Shown here: positions 6,310-13,274 of the stretch, piece after piece
How positions within the stretch are numbered: the first letter of the stretch is position 1
How the letters are laid out: every line of letters starts with the position of its first letter
NCBI GenBank assembly: GCA_964541375.1
Contig: CAZIPT010000044.1
Location: 1-17,855 of the forward strand
Origin: JBAXEO01 sp964541375
GTDB lineage: Bacteria > Actinomycetota > Coriobacteriia > Anaerosomatales > JAAXUF01
Length of the DNA stretch: 17,855 bases
Direction: 5' to 3'
The notes under the pieces: model-generated
Told to the model about the DNA's origin: nothing
Databases searched by the model: none
The model's input: the letters and a program-made list of their open reading frames with translations, nothing else
Translations under genes and position numbers: made by a program

Positions 6310-6951
6310 ATGTCAAAGACGTACCACATCGATTCAGACAGCCCCAACGCGGAAGTGATAAACCTCGCCGCCACGGTTCTCCGTGACGGCGGACTCGTCG
6401 TGTTTCCCACCGAGACGGTCTACGGAATCGGCGCGCTTGCAGACTCCAAGTTCGGCGCGCAAGAGATATTCGAGGTCAAGGTCCGACCACTCGACAAGCC
6501 CCTGCCCTGGCTCGTTGAGAATGAAGACGCTCTCGATACGTACGGCGTCGACATCCCCGACTACGCGCACCGCCTCGCCCATGCGTATTGGCCCGGGCCG
6601 TTGACACTGGTCGTCTGCGCTTCCGACAGGGTCGGCAAGGACTTCCGTGCGCCCGATGGCACAGTGGCCCTTCGTTCGCCGGACCACGAAGTCGTGATTG
6701 AACTCATCCAGTCCTCGGGCGGTCCCATCATCGCTACCAGTGCCAACACCACCGGCAACCCGGCACCCGGCTGCTACGAGGACGTCGAGACCCGGATCCT
6801 CCACGCCGCCGACCTCTGCCTGGACGGGGGAGAGACCGCTCACCAGCAGGCCTCGACCGTCGTGCTCTGCACCGGCGATGAGCCCGTAGTGCTGCGCGAA
6901 GGTGCGATTCCCGCCGACCAAATCGCCGTGACGGTGGCAGGCGGCAACTAG
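6310..6951 (+). CDS. tsaC: L-threonylcarbamoyladenylate synthase (TsaC/YwlC family, short form)
   Basis: This enzyme makes threonylcarbamoyl-AMP from threonine, bicarbonate and ATP, the first step of the t6A37 modification of ANN-decoding tRNAs. The ATG at 6310 is preceded by AGGGAGG at 6295-6301. The 213-residue product is a single YrdC-type domain without the extra Sua5 C-terminal domain. Seen are PTETVYGIG at 33-41, the nucleotide-binding Lys57 and Arg59 in KVRPLDKPLP, WPGPLT at 94-99, Arg122 in ALRSP, and SANTTG at 144-149. It lies 37 bases after prmC, and the pairing of prfA, prmC and tsaC is common in bacteria. The symbol could equally be ywlC; the assignment to family is firm. Confidence 0.93.
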   Translation: MSKTYHIDSDSPNAEVINLAATVLRDGGLVVFPTETVYGIGALADSKFGAQEIFEVKVRPLDKPLPWLVENEDALDTYGVDIPDYAHRLAHAYWPGPLTLVVCASDRVGKDFRAPDGTVALRSPDHEVVIELIQSSGGPIIATSANTTGNPAPGCYEDVETRILHAADLCLDGGETAHQQASTVVLCTGDEPVVLREGAIPADQIAVTVAGGN

Positions 6952-6990
6952 AGAAGCTGTCCCGACCGTCCCTCCCATACGCTCTCGATT

Positions 6991-7022
6991 CGTGCCCGGT
7001 CACCCTGAGGAGGCCGGGCACG
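6991..7022 (+). terminator. Probable hairpin terminator after tsaC
   Basis: A 9-bp perfect stem, CGTGCCCGG (6991-6999) with CCGGGCACG (7014-7022), has a 14-base loop. It lies 40 bases after the tsaC stop. There is no T-run. The stem ends only eight bases before a -10-like TACAAT, so it may overlap the rpiB promoter. Confidence 0.5.
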
Positions 7023-7029
7023 GTTGCGG

Positions 7030-7035
7030 TACAAT
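7030..7035 (+). promoter_or_regulatory. -10-like element for rpiB
   Basis: TACAAT matches the sigma70 -10 consensus in five of six bases and lies 40 bases before the rpiB ATG. No good -35 is visible at 16-19 bases upstream, where the terminator-like hairpin stands (best is TGAGGA or CTGAGG). Start of the rpiB transcript near 7042 is plausible but weakly supported. Confidence 0.35.
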
Positions 7036-7075
7036 CACCACATTCACCACCGCCCACACTCGAGAGGCTGACTTC

Positions 7076-7528
7076 ATGCACGTCGTCATCGGCAGCGATC
7101 ACGCGGGATACGAGCAGAAGCAGCGACTAGTGGAGCATCTAGAGGAATCCGGGATCGTGGTCACCGATGTCGGTACCGCCAACGGCGAGGACTCGGTGGA
7201 CTATCCCGACTTCGCGATCGCCGCAGCACGGCGGGTTGCCGCCGGTGAAGCCGACCTTGGCGTGTTGGTGTGTGGCACGGGTATCGGGATGGCGATCGCC
7301 GCCAACAAGGTCCACGGAGTGCGTGCTGCCAACGTCACGAGCCCCGAGTTCGCGGTGCTCGCGCGCGAGCACAACAACGCAAACGTCGTGACGGTCTCGG
7401 CACGCTTCGTCCCGGTCCAGGTCAATGAAGAGATCGTCGACGCGTTCCTCGCGACTCCGTTCGCGGCCGGCCGACACGCTGACCGCGTCGCGAAGATCTC
7501 GGCCGCCGAAGGTACCGGGAACGACTAA
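7076..7528 (+). CDS. rpiB: Ribose-5-phosphate isomerase B
   Basis: RpiB interconverts ribose 5-phosphate and ribulose 5-phosphate in the pentose phosphate pathway, feeding nucleotide synthesis. The ATG at 7076 with GAGAGG at 7062-7067 gives 150 residues, as usual; an upstream in-frame GTG at 6992 lies inside a hairpin and adds residues foreign to the family. The N-terminus VVIGSDHAGYEQK has the substrate-binding Asp8-His9. The catalytic Cys66 stands in VCGTGIGMAIAANKV, and His99 in REHNNANV, both at the positions numbered Cys66 and His99 in E. coli RpiB. GRH at the C-terminal helix contacts the phosphate in family members. The related sugar isomerases LacA/LacB are less likely, given the housekeeping setting. 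The gene appears monocistronic or loosely joined to glyA 104 bases downstream. Confidence 0.93.
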   Translation: MHVVIGSDHAGYEQKQRLVEHLEESGIVVTDVGTANGEDSVDYPDFAIAAARRVAAGEADLGVLVCGTGIGMAIAANKVHGVRAANVTSPEFAVLAREHNNANVVTVSARFVPVQVNEEIVDAFLATPFAAGRHADRVAKISAAEGTGND

Positions 7529-7632
7529 CGACGCCTGCCACAGGTGACCACCGTGTATCTGCATCCGGATACTCGGCAGCTGAAAGAACAGGGCCCGCCG
7601 AGAGCGGCCCCGGACGGAAGGACGCATCGAGC

Positions 7633-8880
7633 ATGGCTTTGAAGTACATCTCAGCGCAGGATCCCGAGCTCGCCTCGGCGATAGACGCCGAGCTGGCGCG
7701 CCAGCGCAGCACCATCGAGCTGATCGCCTCCGAGAACTTCGTCTCGATGGCGGTGCTCGAGGCCTCCGGAACGGTCCTCACAAACAAGTACGCCGAGGGA
7801 CTCCCCGGCAAGCGCTACTACGGCGGATGCGAGAAGGTCGACATCGTCGAGGACCTCGCGCGCGACCGCGTCTGTGAGCTGTTCGGTGCCGACCACGCCA
7901 ACGTTCAGCCGCACGCGGGGGCTCAGGCCAACCTCGCCGTCTACTACGCTGCGCTGGATCCGGGCGATACGGTGCTCGGCATGAGTCTGGCGATGGGCGG
8001 GCACCTTACCCACGGGTCGCCGGTCAACTTCTCCGGCAAGTGGTTCAACGTAGTGCCGTACGGGCTGGACATGGAGTCCGAGACGATCGACTACGACGAG
8101 ATGGAGCGTCTCGCCAAGGAGCACCGCCCCAAGATGATCATCGCCGGGGCCTCTGCGTATCCTCGCGCAATCGACTTCGAACGCTTCGCCGACGTCGCCA
8201 AGCAGGTCGGCGCCGTGCTCATGGTCGATATGGCGCACATCGCCGGACTCGTCGCAACCGGCGCACATCCCTCGCCGGTCCCGTACGCCGACTTCGTGAC
8301 CTCCACGTCGCACAAGACCCTTCGGGGACCCCGTTCGGGCTTTGTCCTCTGCAAGGAGGAGTGGGCGGCCAAGCTTGACAAGGCCGTCTTCCCGGGCCTA
8401 CAGGGAGGCCCGCTCGAGCACGTCGTCGCCGCCAAGGCCGTCGCCTTCAAGGAGGCGATGCAGCCCGAGTTCGCCACCTACATCGACAGGGTGGTCATCA
8501 ACGCGCGGGTCATGGGCGAGGCTATGGTCGAGTGCGGGCTGCGGCTGATCTCGGGAGGCACGGACAACCATCTGATGCTGGTCGACCTTCGCCCGGCTGG
8601 CATCACCGGCAAGGACGCCGAGCGGCTCCTCGAAGACGTCGGCATCACCACCAACAAGAACTCGATCCCCAACGACCCTGAGAGCCCCTTCGTCACCAGC
8701 GGCATCCGCGTCGGCTCGCCGGCCATGACCACTCGAGGGTTCTCCGAGGGCGAGGCACACACTGTCGGTTGCCTGATCGCGCAGACCGTCTTCAACCGTG
8801 ACCACGCAGCGCGACTCGAGGATGTCCGCACACAAGTGGAGGCGCTGCTCGACAGTCATCCGCTCTATCCCGAGCTCTAG
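7633..8880 (+). CDS. glyA: Serine hydroxymethyltransferase
   Basis: GlyA is a PLP enzyme that converts serine and tetrahydrofolate to glycine and 5,10-methylenetetrahydrofolate, the main source of one-carbon units and of the methylene donor used by ThyX. The 415-residue length matches the family (E. coli 417). Seen are ELIASENF at 29-36, KRYYGGCEKVD, the PLP-site region QPHAGAQANLAVY, MVDMAHIAGLVA, and the Schiff-base Lys228 in TSTSHKTLRGPRSG. C-terminal GIRVGSPAMTTRGF is also typical. The ATG at 7633 follows CGGAAGGA at 7615-7622. It probably heads a run with upp, the deaminase and the wecA-like gene, joined by short gaps or overlap. I see no riboswitch-like structure in the 104-base upstream gap, only a weak possible promoter. 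Confidence 0.97.
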   Translation: MALKYISAQDPELASAIDAELARQRSTIELIASENFVSMAVLEASGTVLTNKYAEGLPGKRYYGGCEKVDIVEDLARDRVCELFGADHANVQPHAGAQANLAVYYAALDPGDTVLGMSLAMGGHLTHGSPVNFSGKWFNVVPYGLDMESETIDYDEMERLAKEHRPKMIIAGASAYPRAIDFERFADVAKQVGAVLMVDMAHIAGLVATGAHPSPVPYADFVTSTSHKTLRGPRSGFVLCKEEWAAKLDKAVFPGLQGGPLEHVVAAKAVAFKEAMQPEFATYIDRVVINARVMGEAMVECGLRLISGGTDNHLMLVDLRPAGITGKDAERLLEDVGITTNKNSIPNDPESPFVTSGIRVGSPAMTTRGFSEGEAHTVGCLIAQTVFNRDHAARLEDVRTQVEALLDSHPLYPEL

Positions 8881-8925
8881 ATTCCCCGGTCACCGACGCG
8901 TCTCGTCCGCCGAGAGGAGCCAGCA

Positions 8926-9573
8926 ATGCCCCAGGCCAGCCCGTATCCCAACGTCACGGTGGTCGATCACCCGCTCGTTCAGCACAAGCTCACGATCCTG
9001 CGCGATCACAAGACAGGGTCAAAGCAGTTCCGTGAGTTGGTCAAGGAGCTGGCGATGCTCGAGGCCTACGAGGCCACGCGCGGATTCCAGCTCGCCGAGA
9101 CCTCGGTCACGACGCCGATCACCGAGACCATCTCGTACGTGCTCGCGGGCAAGAAGGTCGCCGTCATTCCGATTCTGCGCGCCGGACTCGGCATGGTCGA
9201 CGGTATTCTCGAGCTGATTCCTGCCGCCCGTGTGGGTCATGTCGGTCTATACCGAGACCCGGTGACCCTGCGCCCCGTCGAGTACTACTGCAAGCTCCCC
9301 GAGGACATCGCAGAACGCAGCGTCCTCATCGTTGACCCGATGCTCGCAACGGGAGGCTCGGCTGCTGCAGCGATCAATCTGCTTCGGGAAAAGGGCGCTC
9401 GCCATATAGACCTCCTGGTTCTGATCGCCGCTCCCGAGGGCATCGAAGAAGTCCTCGCGCACTGCGACGACGTTCACATCTACACGTGTTCGATAGACTC
9501 GCACCTCAACGACCACGGCTACATCGTGCCTGGTCTCGGCGATGCCGGTGACCGCATCTTCGGCACGAAGTAG
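8926..9573 (+). CDS. upp: Uracil phosphoribosyltransferase
   Basis: Upp salvages uracil by joining it to PRPP to give UMP. The 215-residue protein has the normal length. The PRPP-binding loop reads VDPMLATGGSA at residues 136-146. PILRAGLGMVDG and the uracil-contacting C-terminus YIVPGLGDAGDRIFGT are characteristic. The ATG at 8926 is preceded by GAGGAG at 8914-8919. The gap to glyA is 45 bases and to the deaminase gene 25 bases, consistent with one transcript. PyrR is excluded because the uracil-specific C-terminal motif is present. Confidence 0.96.
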   Translation: MPQASPYPNVTVVDHPLVQHKLTILRDHKTGSKQFRELVKELAMLEAYEATRGFQLAETSVTTPITETISYVLAGKKVAVIPILRAGLGMVDGILELIPAARVGHVGLYRDPVTLRPVEYYCKLPEDIAERSVLIVDPMLATGGSAAAAINLLREKGARHIDLLVLIAAPEGIEEVLAHCDDVHIYTCSIDSHLNDHGYIVPGLGDAGDRIFGTK

Positions 9574-9598
9574 CCGACGCCACAACGGGAGCACCTAC

Positions 9599-10054
9599 AT
9601 GCCACGACCGTCCTGGGACGAGTACTTCATGTCGATCGCCGAGCAGGTCTCGGGCCGGTCGACCTGCCTGCGCCGTTCGACCGGCGCCGTCCTCGTCAAG
9701 GACAAGCGAATCCTGGCCACGGGCTACAACGGCGTTCCCAAGGGCCTCGCGCACTGCGAGGAGGTCGGCTGCATCCGCGAGCAGCGCAACATACCCTCGG
9801 GCAGCCATCATGAGCTCTGCCGAGGCATCCACGCCGAGCAGAACGCCGTGATCCAGGCGGCCAAGCACGGCATCGCAATGGACGGCTCTACGGCCTACTG
9901 CACGCATCAGCCGTGCGTGCTGTGTGCGAAGATCCTACTGAATGCGGGGGTCGTGGACATCGTCTATCGCGACCCGTATCCGGATCCGCTCTCCGCCGAA
10001 CTTCTCGCCGAGGCCCACGTTGTTCCCCGGCAACTCAAGGCTGCGATAGCGTGA
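9599..10054 (+). CDS. dCMP deaminase family protein (ComEB-like)
   Basis: A zinc-dependent cytidine/deoxycytidylate deaminase, expected to convert dCMP to dUMP, the substrate of ThyX. With ATG at 9599 and GGGAG at 9587-9591 it has 151 residues; a frame-open start at 9542 lies within upp and is rejected. The catalytic motif HAE is at 78-80, and PCVLC at 105-109 supplies the two zinc cysteines. Additional Cys53, Cys58, His71 and Cys74 (AHCEEVGC...HHELC) match the second, structural zinc site of phage T4 dCMP deaminase and ComEB relatives. GYNGVPKGL is also typical. In Bacillus the homologue carries the name comEB from its competence operon, but no competence genes lie here, so a metabolic role is inferred. 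The stop overlaps the next start (GTGA). Confidence 0.92.
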   Translation: MPRPSWDEYFMSIAEQVSGRSTCLRRSTGAVLVKDKRILATGYNGVPKGLAHCEEVGCIREQRNIPSGSHHELCRGIHAEQNAVIQAAKHGIAMDGSTAYCTHQPCVLCAKILLNAGVVDIVYRDPYPDPLSAELLAEAHVVPRQLKAAIA

Positions 10055-11181
10055 GCCTGCGCCACTATCTGCTGATCGCGGGCGTCGGCGCTCTGGTCAC
10101 GCTGCTGTTGACTCCCCTCGTTCGCCGTGCCGCCATCGCCTGGGGACTGGTCGACACACCTGGCGGACGGAAGATCCACAGCAAACCGATTCCCCGGCTG
10201 GGTGGCGTCGCCATCTTCGCTGGTGTTATGGCCGCGATGGCGATGCAGGCCGCGGGCGAGTACTACCTCGGCTGGGGAGGCACCTTGGTGGGCGGCGGCA
10301 CCGCGCGCGTGCGCATCTTGGGCGTGCTGGCCGCAATGACCATGGTGTTCCTGGTGGGCCTCGTCGACGACATCCTTACGCTCTCGCCCGGCCTCAAGCT
10401 CCTGGGCCAGGTCGTGGCGGCCGGGATCGCTGTCGCATCAGGTCTTCGGATCGCCTACATCGGGAACCCGTTCGGCGGTGGCCTGGTATCGCTCGGACTC
10501 CTCGCAGCTCCCATCACGCTGGTCTACATCGTGGGTTTCACCAACGTCATCAATCTGATCGACGGGCTTGACGGGCTGGCGGCGGGGGTCACCGGCATCG
10601 CCGCGGTCAGTCTCTTGCTGCTCGCAGCACAGGCGAATCGGCTCGAGGCGGCGGCGCTGGCCGCCGCAGTCATCGGGGTCTGTGCGGGGTTCCTCCGCTA
10701 CAACTTTCACCCAGCGTCGATCTTCATGGGCGATTCGGGGGCGCTCTTCTTGGGATTCACCCTCTCGGCGATATCGCTGATGGGCGTCATGAAGTCCACG
10801 GCGACCATCGCCCTGGCGGTGCCGTTGTTGATAATCGGCGTTCCCATCTTCGACACGGCCTCCGCGATCGTCCGCCGTGTACTGCACCGGAGGCCGATCC
10901 AGGAGGCGGACCGGGGACACATCCATCACCGCCTTCTCGGTCGTGGGTTCAATCAGACGCAGACTGTCTTGATCATCTACGTATGGTGCGCGGCGCTCGC
11001 CGTTGGCGGATACACCGTCAGATGGGTGGGCGGACCATTCAAGGTCGTCGCCTTCGTCGCGCTCTTTGTGATCACGGGATTCATGGCCTACTGGCTGGGG
11101 CTATTCGAGGCCGTTCATCATCCTGAAGATGCTGTGGACGCCAAATCGACAGAAGGTAGACGGCGACGGCCGTCGAAATAA
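10051..11181 (+). CDS. Undecaprenyl-phosphate sugar-1-phosphate transferase (WecA/TagO family)
   Basis: This polytopic membrane enzyme moves a HexNAc-1-phosphate, usually GlcNAc-1-P from UDP-GlcNAc, onto undecaprenyl phosphate, starting teichoic acid, arabinogalactan or other envelope polymers. The GTG at 10051 overlaps the deaminase stop by four bases (GTGA) and gives 376 residues; an open frame back to 9913 lies inside the deaminase gene. About ten hydrophobic segments are visible. Catalytic motifs: Asp106-Asp107 in VDDILTL, NLIDGLDGLAAG with Asp171 and Asp174, FMGDSGALFLG with Asp228, and HIHHRL at 290-295, the basic loop that distinguishes WecA/TagO from MraY. GGRKIHSKPIPRLGG near the N-terminus is also family-wide. 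The final 20 residues are charged. The exact sugar is not determined. The gene is probably co-transcribed with glyA-upp. Confidence 0.92.
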   Translation: MSLRHYLLIAGVGALVTLLLTPLVRRAAIAWGLVDTPGGRKIHSKPIPRLGGVAIFAGVMAAMAMQAAGEYYLGWGGTLVGGGTARVRILGVLAAMTMVFLVGLVDDILTLSPGLKLLGQVVAAGIAVASGLRIAYIGNPFGGGLVSLGLLAAPITLVYIVGFTNVINLIDGLDGLAAGVTGIAAVSLLLLAAQANRLEAAALAAAVIGVCAGFLRYNFHPASIFMGDSGALFLGFTLSAISLMGVMKSTATIALAVPLLIIGVPIFDTASAIVRRVLHRRPIQEADRGHIHHRLLGRGFNQTQTVLIIYVWCAALAVGGYTVRWVGGPFKVVAFVALFVITGFMAYWLGLFEAVHHPEDAVDAKSTEGRRRRPSK

Positions 11182-11194
11182 ACCTGAATGTAGG

Positions 11195-11223
11195 TTGTTG
11201 CCCTCCAAGCGGTCGTGTACGAT
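11195..11223 (+). promoter_or_regulatory. Probable promoter of the ATP synthase operon
   Basis: TTGTTG at 11195-11200 and TACGAT at 11218-11223 are 17 bases apart, starting 14 bases after the wecA-like stop and 83 bases before the first atp-cluster gene. The -10 is followed within about 12 bases by a leader with two hairpins. No terminator is visible between the previous gene and this promoter, so read-through from glyA-upp is also possible. Confidence 0.5.
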
Positions 11224-11235
11224 GACCGTGCTTGT

Positions 11236-11271
11236 CAGCCGAGTCGGCTGGTTCTGACCCCGAGGGGTCAG
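11236..11271 (+). promoter_or_regulatory. Two adjacent hairpins in the atp leader
   Basis: Hairpin one pairs CAGCCG (11236-11241) with CGGCTG (11245-11250) around an AGT loop. Hairpin two pairs CTGACCC (11254-11260) with GGGTCAG (11265-11271) around CGAG. Only three bases separate them. They lie just after the predicted start site and before the GGGGA ribosome binding site. No T-run follows, so a terminator is less likely than a stabilising or regulatory leader. Confidence 0.45.
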
Positions 11272-11305
11272 GGGACGAGGGTAAGGAACGGGGATCGCAA
11301 GAACC

Positions 11306-11614
11306 GTGCAACTGCGAGTGATGTTGGAGACACCGGTAATCGCAGCTGTGCTCGGGTTCTTGATCGGGGCAGGCCTGATAACGGCCACGGCGTGGAGTCG
11401 CAAGATTCCATCGTCGACCGATCCGAGCGACGGAATCGCCGTCATGATGGGATTCATGGCTGGCGGTATGCTCGTCGCTTCGGGGGTTCTCATCGCTTAC
11501 GTGTTCATCGCACCGGGAGGCTTCATGTACTTTGGGCTGTCTCTCGCTGCGGGGTTTGTGATCGTGTTCGGCATCATCGCCTATCGCATGATGCGCGAAT
11601 CGTACCGAGACTAG
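11306..11614 (+). CDS. Small membrane protein in the atpI position
   Basis: A 102-residue hydrophobic protein encoded directly before atpB, the usual place of atpI, whose product assists c-ring assembly or magnesium supply in some bacteria. Three hydrophobic helices lie at about 9-29, 43-69 and 72-96, with a polar loop RKIPSSTDPSD at 32-42 and a charged end YRMMRESYRD. AtpI proteins usually have four helices and about 120-130 residues, and I do not recognise a clear AtpI motif, so family membership is inferred from position only. The GTG at 11306 follows GGGGA at 11290-11294; in-frame GTG 11318 and ATG 11321 are alternatives. It lies 16 bases before atpB, whose Shine-Dalgarno AAAGGAG starts just after this stop. 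Confidence 0.75.
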   Translation: MQLRVMLETPVIAAVLGFLIGAGLITATAWSRKIPSSTDPSDGIAVMMGFMAGGMLVASGVLIAYVFIAPGGFMYFGLSLAAGFVIVFGIIAYRMMRESYRD

Positions 11615-11630
11615 CAAAGGAGCTCTCAGG

Positions 11631-12431
11631 GTGGAGAAATTCGGCGAAGAGATAGAGGGACTACTTCATTTCCTCAAGTCGAACGACCTTGAAGCCGGCT
11701 TCGGCTCCTGGCATCTCACCAACTACCTGGTCTTTCTGTTCATCGCTATCGCTGTTCTGCTCGTAGTGTTCTTCACGGCTCGCAGCAAGGCGGCGCTCGT
11801 CCCCAAGGGTCGCTTCTACAATCTCATCGAGCTCCTGGTGGAGTTCGTGCGCAACGATGTGGCCGTTGCCAACATCGGTCCTGAGGGCAAGAAGTACTTC
11901 CCCTTCCTGGGGACAGTGTTCTTCTTCATTCTGATCAACAACCTCATCGGTACGCTTCCCGGTGGCAAGCCGGGAACCGGCACGATGGGCGTGACCGTTG
12001 CGCTCGCCCTGTGCGCATTTGTGATGTTCAACGGCGCCGGTATGAAGAAGAAGGGCGTAGGCGGCTACATCAAGGGCGTCGTACCCCACGGCGTGCCCGG
12101 TGTGCTGTGGCCTGTTATCTGGGTCATCGAAGTCATCTCGCTGCTGATTCGACCGTTCACGCTGTCGATTCGTCTGTTCGCCAACATGTATGCGGGGCAC
12201 ATCGTGCTCGGCATCTTCTCGATCCTGACGAGTATTGCAGTTGAGCAGATCATCCTCGGTATCGAAGGTACGGGTGTCGCAAACATCGCGATCGGCGGAA
12301 TCGCCGCGGTCGCGTGGATGGCCTTGCTCACGGCGCTCTACCTGCTTGAGATCGGCGTAGCGATTCTGCAGGCGTACATCTTCACGCTGCTCACCACGGT
12401 CTACGTCTCACTGGCGGTGGCCGAGCACTAG
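11631..12431 (+). CDS. atpB: ATP synthase subunit a
   Basis: Subunit a of the membrane F0 sector forms the two proton half-channels beside the c-ring. The GTG at 11631 is preceded by AAAGGAG at 11616-11622 and gives 266 residues. The essential arginine is Arg181 in LSIRLFANMYAGH. His190 follows in the same helix, and Glu240 stands in LLEIGVAILQAYIF, the reverse of the E. coli Glu219/His245 pair, as in many other bacteria. INNLIGTLPG in the middle and the C-terminal QAYIFTLLTTVYVSLA are typical. Five to six hydrophobic segments are visible. An 87-base gap with two hairpins separates it from atpE. Confidence 0.96.
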   Translation: MEKFGEEIEGLLHFLKSNDLEAGFGSWHLTNYLVFLFIAIAVLLVVFFTARSKAALVPKGRFYNLIELLVEFVRNDVAVANIGPEGKKYFPFLGTVFFFILINNLIGTLPGGKPGTGTMGVTVALALCAFVMFNGAGMKKKGVGGYIKGVVPHGVPGVLWPVIWVIEVISLLIRPFTLSIRLFANMYAGHIVLGIFSILTSIAVEQIILGIEGTGVANIAIGGIAAVAWMALLTALYLLEIGVAILQAYIFTLLTTVYVSLAVAEH

Positions 12432-12444
12432 ACATGGTTTCTGT

Positions 12445-12495
12445 CCGGCGACGGAATCGCCGGCTGAAGTTGCAGGGCGGTCCCAGCGTGGGGCC
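12445..12495 (+). promoter_or_regulatory. Two hairpins in the atpB-atpE gap
   Basis: Stem one: CCGGCGA (12445-12451) with TCGCCGG (12457-12463), loop CGGAA. Stem two: GGTCCC (12479-12484) with GGGGCC (12490-12495), one T-G pair, loop AGCGT. They stand before the strong AAGGAGG of atpE. The c subunit is needed in many copies per enzyme, and E. coli also uses the region before atpE to raise its expression. A similar role here is inference. Confidence 0.4.
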
Positions 12496-12518
12496 CACCA
12501 CAATCAAGGAGGACTAAA

Positions 12519-12740
12519 GTGGAGTTTCTCGGTATCGGTTTCATGTACGCAATCGCGGTCGTCGGCTCGACGCTCGCAATCGCAATGATCGCCCGCGGTA
12601 CCACCGAGGCCATGGCCCGTCAGCCTGAGGTCGCCGGTAAGGTCCAGACCATCTTCTTCGTTGGCGCCGGTATGGCCGAGGCGCTCGGTATTCTGGGCTT
12701 CGTCATGGCAATCCTGCTCTGGACCAAGATCGGCGGCTAG
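12519..12740 (+). CDS. atpE: ATP synthase subunit c
   Basis: The two-helix proteolipid that forms the rotating c-ring of F0. The GTG at 12519 has a near-perfect AAGGAGG at 12506-12512, giving 73 residues, within the usual 70-85. The polar loop is ARQPEVAGK (33-41). The ion-binding carboxylate is Glu54 in GAGMAEALGIL. The following residues Ala55-Leu56 lack the Ser/Thr seen in sodium-binding rings, so proton coupling is expected. Helix 1 is unusual: where most rings have GxGxGxG, this one reads G-S-T-L-A-I-A-M-I-A (16-25), with Thr and Ala at the glycine positions. This helix packing motif influences ring size in other bacteria. Confidence 0.96.
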   Translation: MEFLGIGFMYAIAVVGSTLAIAMIARGTTEAMARQPEVAGKVQTIFFVGAGMAEALGILGFVMAILLWTKIGG

Positions 12741-12773
12741 TTCACTTACTAGGCCGAATCGGAGGTACCAGGC

Positions 12774-13274
12774 ATGGAACTACTCATACCAAAGATGACA
12801 GAGCTCATTCCGGCTCTGGTCTCGTTCCTCATCATCTTGTTTGTGGCGTCCAAGTTCGTGTGGCCGCCTATCACCGCCATGCTCGACGAGCGTGCCGTGA
12901 CCATCCGCGAGTCGCTGGAGCGTGCCGAGGCCGCCAAGGTCGAGGCCGAGCGGCTGCTCGAGGAGTACAAGCGCACGATGGCTGAGGCCCGCAAGGAGGC
13001 TGGAACGATACTTCAGCAGGCTAAGCAGTCTGCCGAGGCGACACGTTCCGAAGCTCAGGTCAAAGCGCTCGCAGAGGCCGACGAGTTGATCGCCAAGGCG
13101 CGCGAGGCGATCGAGGGCGAGAAGCGTGCGGCGATCGCCGAGCTTCAGAAGTCGGTTGCGGACCTCTCGATCGCAGTGGCCGGCAGGCTCATCGCCGGCG
13201 AGCTCTCCCGAGATGACCAGCTCAAGGTCATCGAGAAGTACGTCAGCGAGGCGGGGAGCCTGAATGCCAACTAG
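12774..13274 (+). CDS. atpF: ATP synthase subunit b
   Basis: Subunit b is the peripheral stalk that holds F1 to F0. The ATG at 12774 follows GGAGGT at 12761-12766 and gives 166 residues. One membrane helix lies at about 8-30 (LIPALVSFLIILFVASKFVW), followed by PPITAMLDERA and a long charged Ala/Glu/Lys/Arg-rich helix from 40 to about 130, expected to form a right-handed coiled coil with a second copy. The C-terminal segment SVADLSIAVAGRLIAGELS binds delta in related enzymes. Only one b gene is seen and b is not fused to delta, unlike the mycobacterial b-delta fusion. It overlaps atpH by 11 bases. Confidence 0.95.
   Translation: MELLIPKMTELIPALVSFLIILFVASKFVWPPITAMLDERAVTIRESLERAEAAKVEAERLLEEYKRTMAEARKEAGTILQQAKQSAEATRSEAQVKALAEADELIAKAREAIEGEKRAAIAELQKSVADLSIAVAGRLIAGELSRDDQLKVIEKYVSEAGSLNAN

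Noticed and set aside
4130..7011. TGAGGA found 17-18 bases before -10-like boxes at both prfA and rpiB
   Set aside because: Two short matches could arise by chance, and the rpiB one lies in a hairpin loop; not enough for an alternative sigma-factor motif.
6992..7075. Upstream GTG start for rpiB
   Set aside because: The extension lies in a hairpin and a -10-like element and precedes the normal RpiB N-terminus, which has its own ribosome binding site.
7544..7573. Possible promoter GTGACC-18-GATACT before glyA
   Set aside because: Both boxes are only partial matches and the spacing is long; kept as a weak possibility, not a feature.
7529..7632. Glycine or other riboswitch upstream of glyA
   Set aside because: Only short weak pairings are visible (GGGCC with GGCCC) and no recognisable aptamer core.
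9913..10050. Upstream start for the wecA-like gene
   Set aside because: It would lie inside the deaminase gene and add non-homologous sequence; the GTGA overlap at 10051 is a normal coupled start.
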